From: Ralstonia sp. SET104
GTDB taxonomy: Bacteria > Pseudomonadota > Gammaproteobacteria > Burkholderiales > Burkholderiaceae
Length of the DNA: 64,000 bases
Assembly: GCF_003851545.1 (NCBI RefSeq)
Contig: NZ_BHVX01000008.1
Span: 1 to 64,000, forward strand
Direction of reading: 5' to 3'
A model generated the notes under the pieces. The model was not told the DNA's origin, searched no databases, and saw nothing but the letters and a program-made list of their open reading frames with translations. Shown one piece after another: positions 12,958 to 21,365 of this stretch. The first letter of the stretch is position 1. The number at the start of each line of letters is the position of its first letter. A program made the translations under genes and the position numbers.

Positions 12958-14106
12958 TCAGTTCTGCAGCTTCCACTTCCCATCCTTGATCTCTACCATC
13001 ACACGCGCCCGCTGATCCAGCCCCAGGTGATCCTTCGGATTCATGTTCATCACCCCATGCGAGATCGCCAGATTGGAAGTCGTCTCCATCGCATCCCGCA
13101 GGCCCTTGCGGAACGCGGGCGTGCCTGGCGCCCCCTTCTTCAGCGCCTCGGGCATCGCATGCGCCAACAGCAGACCCGCATCCCACATATGGCCGCCGAA
13201 GGTGGAAACCTGCCCGCCATACGCCTTCTCATACGCGGCCTTGTAAGCCAGTGCCGGCTTCTTCACCGGATTGCTGTCGGGCAACTGCTCGGCCACCAAG
13301 ATCGGGCCGGCCGGCAGGAACGTGCCCTCGCAATCCTTGCCACATACCCGCAGGAAGTCGGCATTTGCCACTCCATGCGTCTGATACAGCTTGCCCTTGT
13401 AACCCCGCTCCTTGAGCGCCCGCTCCGGCAATGCCGCCGGCGTGCCCGAACCGGCGATCAGCACCGCATCCGGATTGGCCGACATGATCTTCAGCACCTG
13501 CCCCGTCACCGATGTATCGGTGCGCGCAAAACGCTCGTTGGCGACGACCTTCAGCTTGCGCAGCGCCGCGACCTTGTCGAACTCCTGCGCCCACGACTCG
13601 CCATAGGCATCGGTAAAGCCGATCAGCGCGACCGTCTTCACGCCATGGTTGGCCATGTGTTCGGCAATGGCGGTGGCCATGTGGGAATCGTTCTGCGGCG
13701 TCTTGAACACCCACGCGCGCTTGGCATCCATCGGCTCGATGATGCGTGCCGATGCGGCCAGCGTGATCATCGGCGTTTCGCTTTCGGCCACCACGTCCAC
13801 CATCGCCAGCGAGTTGGGCGTGACGGTCGAGCCGATCACCAGGTCAACCTTGTCTTCGGTGATGAGCTTGCGCGTGTTCTTGACGGCGGTGGTGGTGTCG
13901 GATGCATCGTCGAGCACGATGTACTCGATCCTCTTGCCCGCGATTTCCTTGGGCAGCAGCGCCACCGTATTCTTCTCGGGAATCCCCAGCGACGCCGCCG
14001 GCCCGGTGGCCGACACCGTGATGCCAACCTTCACCTGGGCGAATGCCGTGCCTGCCAACAGCGCCGTCGCGGCGAGTGCGATGCGGGATGCGCGCGAAAC
14101 CTTCAT
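12958..14106 (-). CDS. ABC transporter substrate-binding protein, branched-chain amino-acid (type I fold) family
   Basis: This 382-aa periplasmic binding protein has a clear Sec signal peptide (residues 1-23, cleavage after AFA). A Peripla_BP_6/LivJ-like fold follows, starting VKVGITVSATGPAASLGIPEKN. Contacts typical of the family (TLAAS at about residue 123, GFTDAYGESW) are visible. No permease or ATPase gene is adjacent, so it is an orphan binding protein that may feed a transporter elsewhere. The ligand cannot be assigned: such proteins bind amino acids, amides or aromatic acids. Its own terminator makes it monocistronic. Confidence 0.85.
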   Translation of the reverse strand: MKVSRASRIALAATALLAGTAFAQVKVGITVSATGPAASLGIPEKNTVALLPKEIAGKRIEYIVLDDASDTTTAVKNTRKLITEDKVDLVIGSTVTPNSLAMVDVVAESETPMITLAASARIIEPMDAKRAWVFKTPQNDSHMATAIAEHMANHGVKTVALIGFTDAYGESWAQEFDKVAALRKLKVVANERFARTDTSVTGQVLKIMSANPDAVLIAGSGTPAALPERALKERGYKGKLYQTHGVANADFLRVCGKDCEGTFLPAGPILVAEQLPDSNPVKKPALAYKAAYEKAYGGQVSTFGGHMWDAGLLLAHAMPEALKKGAPGTPAFRKGLRDAMETTSNLAISHGVMNMNPKDHLGLDQRARVMVEIKDGKWKLQN

Positions 14107-14254
14107 GCCGTCTCCTGAAGAGTGTGGGCGGGTTCTGCGCCCGCCCTAATTTGGCCGACCGCTGGGTCGGGGATGAACGAGTCTAGAAGGAGTCACGCCG
14201 CGCAGGCAAGGGGGAGATACCCCGAACCTTAACGTGTTCACGACCCGTCCCGAT

Positions 14255-14860
14255 TCAGCCCACGTGATACACCCGGCCACTCTGCACACCTTCCACGCTG
14301 CGCCGGTACGCCAGCGCCGCGCGCCCTGCCGACACCGGCTCAAAACCGGGGAAGAACGGGCCATACGCGTCCATCGATTCGGTCAGCACCGTCGGGCTTA
14401 TAGCGTTGATGCGGATGCCGCGCGGCAGCTCGCACGCAGCGGCACGCACGAAGCCTTCTATCGCGGAGTTCACCGCTGTTGCGTTAGCGCCCTGTGCGAT
14501 CGGCTCCTGGCCGACGATGCCGGTTGTGAGTGTGATCGAACCGCCGTCGCTCAGATAATGCTGGCCGACCAGCGCCAGCCGCACCTGACCGAGCAGCTTG
14601 TCCTGCAGGCCGATGTTGAAATCCGCCGCCGTCATCCTGGTCAGCGGCCCGAAGAACAGATTGCCGGTGGTGGACACAACCGCATCCACGCAGCCGAGCT
14701 TGTCGAACAGCGCCGCCACGCTGTCGGCATGGGTGATGTCGACCTGATGCTCGCCTTGCGTACGGCCGACGCGGATGATTTCATGCGCCCCGCCCTGCTC
14801 CAGTTCCGCCACCACGGCGCGGCCAAGCGTGCCACTGGCGCCAATCACGACGATTTTCAT
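14255..14860 (-). CDS. Short-chain dehydrogenase-like protein lacking the usual YxxxK motif
   Basis: This 201-aa Rossmann-fold protein has GASGTLG at residues 7-13 for NAD(P) binding. The start at 14860 is supported by AAGGAG 6 nt upstream. The position where classical SDRs carry Tyr-x3-Lys reads instead as an Ala/Asn/Ser-rich stretch (ATAVNSAIEGF), so the standard catalytic pair is absent. It diverges from a LysR gene 107 bp away, which probably regulates it. The substrate is unknown, and a non-catalytic or altered-mechanism role is possible. Confidence 0.75.
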   Translation of the reverse strand: MKIVVIGASGTLGRAVVAELEQGGAHEIIRVGRTQGEHQVDITHADSVAALFDKLGCVDAVVSTTGNLFFGPLTRMTAADFNIGLQDKLLGQVRLALVGQHYLSDGGSITLTTGIVGQEPIAQGANATAVNSAIEGFVRAAACELPRGIRINAISPTVLTESMDAYGPFFPGFEPVSAGRAALAYRRSVEGVQSGRVYHVG

Positions 14861-14967
14861 GCTGTGCTCCTTCGCATATCCGGTTGGAATGGCGTTCATT
14901 CTTGACCGAACCCATCATGCGATAAAGCCGTGATACCTTCACCTATTGCTAATCAATAGTTCGGAAT

Positions 14968-15876
14968 ATGGACAAGCTGCGCAGCATGGAAACCTTCGTC
15001 GCCGTGGTGGAGGGCGGCAACTTCACCGAGGCGGCGGCGCGGCTGGAGATATCGGCAGTGATGGTCGGCAAGTACGTGAGCGCACTGGAGACGCAGCTCG
15101 GTGCGCGCCTGCTCCAGCGCAGCACGCGCCGCCAAAGCCTGACCGATGCCGGTCGCGTCTTCTATGAAGACGCCAAACGCGTGCTGGAACAGGTGCGCTG
15201 GGCGGAGACATCCGTCGAGCGGTTGCGTGCCTCGCCATCTGGCACGCTCAAGATCAGTGCGCCCACCACCTTCGGCGCATGCGTAATCGCCCCACTCGCG
15301 GCAACGTTCCAGCAAGCGCACCCGCAGGTGCGGGTGGACCTGAGCCTGAGCAACAGCAGGGTCGATCTCGTCGACGAAGGATTCGATCTTGCCATCCGCA
15401 TCGGGCCACTCGGAGAAGCCGATCTCGTGGCCAAGCCGCTGTGCGTGTACCGCATGGTCATCTGTGCGTCACCGGATTACTTGGCGCGGCATGGGCATCC
15501 GGAAACACCGGCTGACCTGCCGCAGCATCGCTGCCTCTCGCACATGGTGTGGAACAACCGCAATGCGTGGCAGCTCACCGGCTGGGATGCGAGCACGCCA
15601 TGGCGCGATGATCCGGCCCTCACCTGCAACGACGGTCACGGCCTGCGCATGGCGGCGATGGCCGGGGCTGGCTTGCTGTTGCAGCCGGAAGTGCTCGTTG
15701 CAGAAGACCTGGCGAATGGCCGGCTCGTGCGTGTGCTGCAAGCCTATGCGCCAGCGCCTCGGCCGATCCACATCGTGTATCGGCAGGATCGGCGGCCGTT
15801 GCCGAAGCTGACGAGTTTTGTGGCGCATCTGGTGGCGCAGGTGACGGCGCGCGTCCCCACATCGGCGGCACAATAG
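14968..15876 (+). CDS. LysR family transcriptional regulator
   Basis: This 302-aa LysR regulator has an N-terminal winged helix-turn-helix (about residues 1-60, with FTEAAARLEISAVMVGKYV and RLLQRSTRRQSLTDAG). A C-terminal effector-binding domain resembles the CrgA/DsdC-like group common in Burkholderiales. It diverges from the short-chain dehydrogenase gene, the usual arrangement for a regulator and its target. Confidence 0.88.
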   Translation: MDKLRSMETFVAVVEGGNFTEAAARLEISAVMVGKYVSALETQLGARLLQRSTRRQSLTDAGRVFYEDAKRVLEQVRWAETSVERLRASPSGTLKISAPTTFGACVIAPLAATFQQAHPQVRVDLSLSNSRVDLVDEGFDLAIRIGPLGEADLVAKPLCVYRMVICASPDYLARHGHPETPADLPQHRCLSHMVWNNRNAWQLTGWDASTPWRDDPALTCNDGHGLRMAAMAGAGLLLQPEVLVAEDLANGRLVRVLQAYAPAPRPIHIVYRQDRRPLPKLTSFVAHLVAQVTARVPTSAAQ

Positions 15877-15881
15877 CGCCC

Positions 15882-16097
15882 ATGCAACCCGAAGACCTCC
15901 AACGCCTCGTCACCACGCAAATGCCCTTCGGCAAATACAAGGGCCGCCTGATTGCCGATCTGCCGAGCCACTACCTCAACTGGTTCGCGCGGGAGGGCTT
16001 TCCGCCGGGGCAGATCGGCCGCTTGCTTGCGCTGATGCAGGAACTGGATCACAACGGCCTGAAAGGCCTGCTCGACCCATTGCGCCAGCGCCGATAG
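15882..16097 (+). CDS. DUF3820 family small protein
   Basis: This 71-aa protein contains the pattern MPFGKYKGRLIADLPSHYL then W-F, which defines DUF3820. Some members are annotated as quorum-sensing-regulated virulence factors, but the biochemical role is not established. It starts 5 bp after the LysR stop codon and is probably co-transcribed with it. It converges on the next gene. Confidence 0.82.
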   Translation: MQPEDLQRLVTTQMPFGKYKGRLIADLPSHYLNWFAREGFPPGQIGRLLALMQELDHNGLKGLLDPLRQRR

Positions 16098-16109
16098 CAC
16101 GCCGATCAT

Positions 16110-17006
16110 TCAATCGCCGTTGATGTAGCGCAGCAGCCCCGCCGCCAGCGCATCAAACACGACACGGCAACGCGGGCTGTCGCGCAGGTCTTCATGCATG
16201 GCGAGCCACGTATCGAGCGTGATGGAGATCTGATCGCTGAACAGCCGAACCAGATCCGGGTTGTGACGCACCAGGCCGACCTGGCAGAAACCGACACCAA
16301 AGCCCGCCCGCAGCGCGGCAATCGCAGCCAGATCACTGTCGGTGCGCAATGCGAAGCGGTTGCGCTGAATCCACGGCAACTGCGCTCGCATGCTGCGCAG
16401 GAACGCGTTCTCTTTGTCGTAGCCGATCAGCGCGTGGGCAGCGAGGGCTTCTACCGTGGTGGGCGTACCGCGCTGCGCCAGATAGCGTCGATGCGCAAAC
16501 AGCCCCAGTTCGATACCGCCAAGGTGCCGTGCGACGAGCACGCCCTGGCTCGGCGGCAGCATGCGCACGGCGATGTCGGCCTCCCGGCGTAGCAGATCTT
16601 CCATTCGGTTCGAGGGCACCAGCTCGAGCGTCAGTTCCGGATACGCAGCGTGCAGATCGGCGAGGATGGGCGGCAGCACTTCCACCGCGACGACTTCGCT
16701 GGCGGTAATCCGCACGGTGCCGCGCACGCCTTCGCCCTGGCTGGAAGCGGCACGCAGCAAGGCGGCGCTGGTGGCTTCGAGCGATTCGGCAAACGGCCGC
16801 AGTGACAGGGCCGCCTCGGTCGGGCTCAACCCCTGCTGCGTACGGATGAACAGCGACATGCCCAGGGCCTGTTCCAGCGCATCGACATGGCGCCCTGCCG
16901 TGGGCTGCGTCAGCCCCAGCGCGCGCGCCGCGCCCGACAGCGAACCCGCTCTCACCACGGCCAGAAACGTCCGATACAACTCCCAACCGGGTTCCGATTT
17001 GTTCAT
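16110..17006 (-). CDS. LysR family transcriptional regulator
   Basis: This 298-aa LysR regulator has an HTH in residues 1-65 (SLSGAARALGLTQPTAGRHVDALE) and an effector domain after it. The ATG at 17006 begins MNKSEPGWELYRTFLAVV. A much longer open frame continues upstream but is the shadow of the divergent epimerase gene. It diverges from that epimerase with a 105-bp gap, so the epimerase is its likely target. Confidence 0.88.
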   Translation of the reverse strand: MNKSEPGWELYRTFLAVVRAGSLSGAARALGLTQPTAGRHVDALEQALGMSLFIRTQQGLSPTEAALSLRPFAESLEATSAALLRAASSQGEGVRGTVRITASEVVAVEVLPPILADLHAAYPELTLELVPSNRMEDLLRREADIAVRMLPPSQGVLVARHLGGIELGLFAHRRYLAQRGTPTTVEALAAHALIGYDKENAFLRSMRAQLPWIQRNRFALRTDSDLAAIAALRAGFGVGFCQVGLVRHNPDLVRLFSDQISITLDTWLAMHEDLRDSPRCRVVFDALAAGLLRYINGD

Positions 17007-17111
17007 ACAAATTTGTATAACTGCACGTTCATCATCATCAATTCCATTGAAGCACACGCGCGCCCAGAATGCCTCCATCGCAACGCTCACACATCTCCAA
17101 GGAGCACGGAC

Positions 17112-18068
17112 ATGGAACAGGCAAAACGCATCGCATTGGTTCTGGGCGCCACGGGCGGCATCGGCGGCGAAGTGGCACGGCGCCTGGTCGCACGCGGCTG
17201 GCATGTGCGGGCGCTGCAGCGCAATCCGGATGCACTCACTAACCGCAACACCGCGTTCGAATGGATACGCGGTGACGCGATGGTGCGCGAGGACGTGGTC
17301 GGCGCGGCGCAAGGCGCGGAACTGATCATCCACGCCGTCAACCCGCCGGGCTACAAGAACTGGGCTGGCCAGGTGCTGCCGATGATCGACAACACGATCG
17401 CCGCGGCCCGCGCTCGGGGCGCACGCATCGTGCTGCCGGGCACGGTGTACAACTTCGCGCCGGACACGTTTCCGGTGCTGCGTGAGAGCACCGCGCAACA
17501 GCCGCTCACGCGCAAAGGCAAGATCCGCGCGGAGCTGGAGCGCCGCATGCAAGCCGCCAGCACAGACGGCGTGCGCAGCCTGATCGTGCGGGCGGGCGAT
17601 TTCTTCGGGCCCCATACGGGCAACAACTGGTTTGCCGGTGCGCTGGTGCGGGCGGGCAAGCCGGTGCGCACGCTCACGTATCCGGGTGCGCACGGCATCG
17701 GCCACCAATGGGCGTATTTGCCGGACGTGGCCGAGACGATGTTGCGCCTGGTCGATCAAGGCGACCGCCTGCCCGACTTCGCCGTTTATCACATGCGTGG
17801 CCACTGGGATGCCGACGGCACGCAGATGGCCGCATCGATCGGCCGCGCGGTGGGGCATCCCGTGAAGACTCGCGCGTTTCCGTGGTGGCTGATGCCGGCC
17901 CTGGCGCCGTTCTCTGAAATGCTGCGTGAGATGCGCGAGATGCGTTATCTGTGGCAGCACCCGGTGCGCATGGACAACGCGAAGCTCGTGCAGACGCTCG
18001 GCGCCGAACCGCACACGCCGTGGGACGAAGCCGTGGGCGCGACGCTGCGCAGCCTAGGCTGCCACTGA
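17112..18068 (+). CDS. NAD(P)-dependent epimerase/dehydratase family protein
   Basis: This 318-aa extended-SDR/atypical Rossmann protein has the nucleotide-binding GATGGIGGEVARRL at about residues 12-25. AAGGAGCACGGAC immediately precedes the ATG. The segment GTVYNF occupies the place of the active-site region, but a classical YxxxK is not obvious. Its last 15 bp overlap the convergent HD-domain gene. The substrate is unknown. The neighbouring divergent LysR gene is its probable regulator. Confidence 0.8.
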   Translation: MEQAKRIALVLGATGGIGGEVARRLVARGWHVRALQRNPDALTNRNTAFEWIRGDAMVREDVVGAAQGAELIIHAVNPPGYKNWAGQVLPMIDNTIAAARARGARIVLPGTVYNFAPDTFPVLRESTAQQPLTRKGKIRAELERRMQAASTDGVRSLIVRAGDFFGPHTGNNWFAGALVRAGKPVRTLTYPGAHGIGHQWAYLPDVAETMLRLVDQGDRLPDFAVYHMRGHWDADGTQMAASIGRAVGHPVKTRAFPWWLMPALAPFSEMLREMREMRYLWQHPVRMDNAKLVQTLGAEPHTPWDEAVGATLRSLGCH

Positions 18069-18605
18069 AACGCGCGCGGCTATCGTCAGGAAGTGCGTGA
18101 GATCGGGCGTCGCCTGGCGCTCCATCTTGGCGAGGTCATCCCAGCGGCGCAGTTGCAGCGCATCGGCGGCGTATGGGTGCTGCATGAAGGCCTCGGCCTC
18201 CTCCGCCGTGAACACGCCGCCCTGCAGCGCCAGGCTGCGCACGGAATCCGCAGACAGCCGCGCGTAGTAATGCGCGTCCATCGCGCACAGGCAGCGCTTG
18301 GCATCCACATGCAGGCGGATAGGCTCCAGCACCGCATCAGGAAACGTCGCACGCAGAAACGGCAGCACAAAGTACTGGTGCTGATCGTCAATACCGTGAG
18401 CGGTGGGCGTGTCACCCTGCAGGTTCAGCAGATGGCCCAGATCGTGCAGCAACGACGCGGTAACAAGCGCATCCGAGGCCCCGGCCGCTTCTGCCAGCGC
18501 CGCTGTCTGCAACGCGTGTTCAAGCTGGGTGACGGGCTCGCCGCTGTAGGCGATATCGCCGTGGCGACCAAATAGCGTGCGGATATCGTCGAGGCTCAGG
18601 GCCAT
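18054..18605 (-). CDS. PhnZ-like HD-domain protein (phosphonate-degradation HDIG family)
   Basis: This 183-aa HD-domain protein resembles the family found in phosphonate catabolism operons, whose studied member PhnZ is a mixed-valent di-iron oxygenase that cleaves 2-amino-1-hydroxyethylphosphonate. Likely metal ligands are visible: His30, His54-Asp55, His70 or His76, His99 and Asp156 or Asp157. Tyr20 and Glu23 keep the Y-x2-E spacing of the PhnZ substrate loop. No phosphonate genes are nearby, so the substrate here is uncertain. The ATG at 18605 is the first that fits the family; no strong ribosome binding site is seen. Confidence 0.78.
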   Translation of the reverse strand: MALSLDDIRTLFGRHGDIAYSGEPVTQLEHALQTAALAEAAGASDALVTASLLHDLGHLLNLQGDTPTAHGIDDQHQYFVLPFLRATFPDAVLEPIRLHVDAKRCLCAMDAHYYARLSADSVRSLALQGGVFTAEEAEAFMQHPYAADALQLRRWDDLAKMERQATPDLTHFLTIAARVSVAA

Positions 18606-18775
18606 GATGCTGCGCGAAAGAAAGCGGAACCTCGCAGCGTAATCCGCGCATGCGGCAACGCAGTGACAGCAAGGCAGCCCATTAGCCTGCGTGATCCGCA
18701 CGATTAGAAAGTTTGGTTGGGAATGCGCCGGACATGGCCTTATCTTCAGGGCCTGCCGATACATCGGAGCGCATC

Positions 18776-19153
18776 ATGCTCGCAGGTCAATCCGTGCAGG
18801 TCGCGCACGCGCTGGAACAGGTGACGGAGTATTGGTCGCCGCGCATCGTCGGCCAGGTCAACGACCAGTACATCAAGGTCGCAAAGCTCAAGGGCGAGTT
18901 CGTCTGGCACGACCACCCGAATGAAGACGAGCTGTTCTTCGTCGTCTACGGCCGCCTGAAGATCGCTTTTGAAGACCGCCCCGACGTGCACCTCGGCCCA
19001 GGCGAATTCTGTGTGGTGCCGCGCGGCGTGCGCCACTTTCCCGTCGCTGATGATGAGTGCGGAATCCTGCTGATTGAAACCGTCACCACGCAGCACACCG
19101 GCGACACCATCACCGAGCGCACCGTAGCGCTCGAGACGCAGTTGGGTGCGTAA
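18776..19153 (+). CDS. Cupin domain-containing protein
   Basis: This 125-aa single-domain cupin has the metal-binding motif HDHPNEDELFFVVYGRLKI (His, His, Glu) and the second motif PGEFCVVPRGVRHFP with its His. The start at 18776 has GGAG 7 nt upstream; in-frame upstream ATGs lack one. Small cupins of this type can be sugar isomerases, dioxygenases or binding proteins, and no function can be assigned. It sits alone between two minus-strand genes. Confidence 0.8.
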   Translation: MLAGQSVQVAHALEQVTEYWSPRIVGQVNDQYIKVAKLKGEFVWHDHPNEDELFFVVYGRLKIAFEDRPDVHLGPGEFCVVPRGVRHFPVADDECGILLIETVTTQHTGDTITERTVALETQLGA

Positions 19154-19156
19154 ACA

Positions 19157-19915
19157 TCAGCGGATGAACGCGTCGTAGGCCGTCTTCAGGATCAACGCCA
19201 GGACCACCACGATAAACACCTTGCGCACGAAGCCGCTGCCATGCCGCAGCGCAAGGTGGCTGCCAACCTGATTGCCGGCCACGTTGGCCACTGCCATCAC
19301 CAGGCCAAGCTGCCACCACACATGCCCCTTGGATGCCAGCAGCAGCAAGGCCGCCACGTTGGTCGCCAGATTGACGATCTTGGTGGACGCCGATGCGTGC
19401 AGAAAGTCGTACCCGAACACGCGCACGAACACGATCATCAGAAAGCTGCCGGTACCGGGCCCGAACACGCCGTCGTAGAAGCCGATGACAGCACCAGCCA
19501 GCAGCGCCGCCGTGCGCTCGCGCCAGCCCTTGAGACTGGGGGCGTGGTCGGCACCGAGATTCTTCTTCACCACGGTGTAGATCAGCAGCACCGCCAGCAC
19601 AAAGGGCAGCGCGCGGCGCAGCGGCTCGGCCGGGATATGCATGAGCGCCCACGCGCCCAGCAGTGAAAATGCAAACGCCGTGACCACCGCGGGCGCCGTT
19701 GCGCCCCAATAGATGCGCACCGTACGGCCGTAACGCACCGCCGCCGTGGCCGTGCCCGACATCGACGCGACCTTGTTGGTGCCGATCAGCGTGGCAGGCG
19801 CGATGTTCGGGTACGCCGAGAAGAGCGCGGGGATCTGCACCAGACCGCCGCCACCGGCCACGGCGTCGATCAGGCCAGCGAGAAAACCGGCCACGGCGAG
19901 CAAAGCGAATTCCAT
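19157..19915 (-). CDS. TSUP family membrane permease (TauE/SafE)
   Basis: This 252-aa protein has about eight hydrophobic helices and is a TSUP/TauE-SafE transporter, a family linked to movement of sulfonates, sulfite or related small anions. The conserved GLIDAVAGGGGLVQIP and GFYDGVFGPGTGSFL repeats, one in each half, are visible. The start at 19915 leaves 23 bp after the upstream gene. A longer frame with a TTG start would overlap it. The direction and substrate of transport are unknown. Confidence 0.85.
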   Translation of the reverse strand: MEFALLAVAGFLAGLIDAVAGGGGLVQIPALFSAYPNIAPATLIGTNKVASMSGTATAAVRYGRTVRIYWGATAPAVVTAFAFSLLGAWALMHIPAEPLRRALPFVLAVLLIYTVVKKNLGADHAPSLKGWRERTAALLAGAVIGFYDGVFGPGTGSFLMIVFVRVFGYDFLHASASTKIVNLATNVAALLLLASKGHVWWQLGLVMAVANVAGNQVGSHLALRHGSGFVRKVFIVVVLALILKTAYDAFIR

Positions 19916-19938
19916 CAGAGACAGCCAAACAGGAAGAA

Positions 19939-20376
19939 TTAGCCCAGCGACTTGGGCGAGGGGCGCGCGCTGCGCCGCCAGCAACCGGACGCATCCAGCG
20001 CGAAGCCAAGCCCTGTGGCGTCATCCGCCGCAAGCGCTGCGGGCGGCAGCAGGACGTGGAGTATGCCATGTGCACGAGCGTACTCATGGATGGCCGCCAA
20101 GGCGGTATCACGCGTGGTCACGTCGCCAGAAAGCACCATCACGCCAACCGGCAACCACGCCACCAGCCCGCCCAGCGCCAAGTGCGGCACCAGCGTGATC
20201 GGCGCCACCCCGGCTAACGCGTCGCCCATTTCAACCAGAAAGCACGGATGCACGCTCGGATGGGCGAGCAGCGTATCGACGGCATGCGCCAACTGCAGCG
20301 GCGAAGCAGTCGACGCGATGGCAGACAGCAGGCGCGGCCGATCGTCGGGCGTGGCAAGGCGGGTGGACAGGTTCAT
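19939..20376 (-). CDS. Hypothetical protein, possibly a degenerate GNAT acetyltransferase
   Basis: This 145-aa protein starts MNLSTRLATPDDRPRLLSAI, a beginning typical of GNAT acetyltransferases. It continues with a strand-like FLVEMGDALAGVAPITLVP and a terminal GLGFALDASGCWR. The classical acetyl-CoA loop (Q/RxxGxG/A) is not seen, so the GNAT assignment is tentative. It is just upstream of the TSUP gene and probably in one operon with it. The start could also be the ATG 30 bp earlier. Confidence 0.55.
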   Translation of the reverse strand: MNLSTRLATPDDRPRLLSAIASTASPLQLAHAVDTLLAHPSVHPCFLVEMGDALAGVAPITLVPHLALGGLVAWLPVGVMVLSGDVTTRDTALAAIHEYARAHGILHVLLPPAALAADDATGLGFALDASGCWRRSARPSPKSLG

Positions 20377-20530
20377 GGGCGGCTCTGGCGAAGGCGCCAT
20401 TGTCATGCAGCGGCTGCATGGGCGTCGACACCTCGTGGGAAGGATTCTGCGTTTCCCATCACGGCACGCCTGCGTGCAACTCATTCCAGGCATTATTACC
20501 GCATCCAGCCATTAATGCGGAAAATTGCAT

Positions 20531-20559
20531 TTGACACTCGGTATATTGATTTCTAGGAT
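20531..20559 (+). promoter_or_regulatory. Near-consensus sigma70 promoter for the secreted-protein gene
   Basis: TTGACA (20531-20536), a 17-bp spacer and TAGGAT (20554-20559) form a near-perfect sigma70 promoter. It drives the gene at 20647 and leaves a leader of about 80 nt. Confidence 0.75.
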
Positions 20560-20646
20560 CCAGCAGTCGATTGCGAAATGCAACAGACCCGGCAGATATT
20601 CAGTTATTTTTCAAACCGCCTTGAATAATATGATAGGAGAAATGGC

Positions 20647-21081
20647 ATGCATCGTGCACTGCGAACGGTATTCTTGACGACGGCGCTGTTGTGCCAATCT
20701 GCCGCCGTGCTGCTTTTCGTGCAGCGGCCTGCGCTGGCGGAATCCAGTCCGCCCGCCCCCACAGCGGGCACCACGCAAGCCAAAGCACTCACCAAGGATA
20801 AATACAGGGACGAGGTAACTGCATTGAAGCAGGTGGAAGAACAGCAGCGAGAGGAAGGAAAGTCGGAAGAAGAAATCGCCCGAAATGTCGACCAGAAGCG
20901 CCGAGAATTGAATCAGCGGTATTATTCGACGCTTCCGGATGCCGAGCGCAAAGCCCTCTACGCCAGCAACAAAAAGAAATATGGAAATGAGATCGGCCCC
21001 GACATCGATTATTTCAAAAAGAAAGGGCGCTCTTGGCGGGAAATCAGCGACTCGGCAAGCAAGGTCAGTTCAAAGATTTGA
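20647..21081 (+). CDS. Small secreted hypothetical protein
   Basis: This 144-aa protein has an N-terminal signal peptide (about residues 1-31, ending PALA). The mature part is highly charged and Lys/Glu/Arg-rich, probably helical, and lacks cysteines. The C-terminus has KYGNEIGPDIDYF then KGRSWREISDSASK. AGGAG lies 7 nt before the ATG. The local sequence is richer in A/T than its neighbours, which suggests recent acquisition. A Y-G-N...G-P...G-K/R-S-W...S-A pattern is recalled from the C-termini of some polymorphic toxins, but this is not firm. The function is unknown. Confidence 0.7.
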   Translation: MHRALRTVFLTTALLCQSAAVLLFVQRPALAESSPPAPTAGTTQAKALTKDKYRDEVTALKQVEEQQREEGKSEEEIARNVDQKRRELNQRYYSTLPDAERKALYASNKKKYGNEIGPDIDYFKKKGRSWREISDSASKVSSKI

Positions 21082-21130
21082 GGCAATCGCTTAGCCAGCC
21101 ATGGGTCGATAACCTGATGGCCACAAACTA

Positions 21131-21165
21131 AAAGGCCCTGCCGGGGATCGCCTGGCAGGGCCTTT
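21131..21165. terminator. Bidirectional terminator between the secreted-protein gene and the liv operon
   Basis: A 12-bp perfect stem AAAGGCCCTGCC / GGCAGGGCCTTT has an 11-nt loop. On the plus strand it is followed by ATCTATTTT and on the minus strand by TAGTTTG. It can end the secreted-protein transcript and back up the end of the liv operon. Confidence 0.8.
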
Positions 21166-21365
21166 ATCTATTTTGCATCTCCACCGTACATGCGGTGTGT
21201 GCTGTCGTCTCCTCGCTCCCGCCTCATTTATCTCGTGCGAAAACCGTGACGCGACTGTAAAAGATGCACCGCAATGCAGCAACTAGAGCAAACCCTTACG
21301 GTGCATTGCGCACCAAAGATCACCCATTCGGTTGAAACGCGGCAGCTTCTTCGGCCATTGTGGCC

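Noticed and set aside
12781-14118. Plus-strand open frame of 445 codons opposite the binding protein
   Set aside because: The minus strand has a signal peptide and a type I binding fold with its own terminator.
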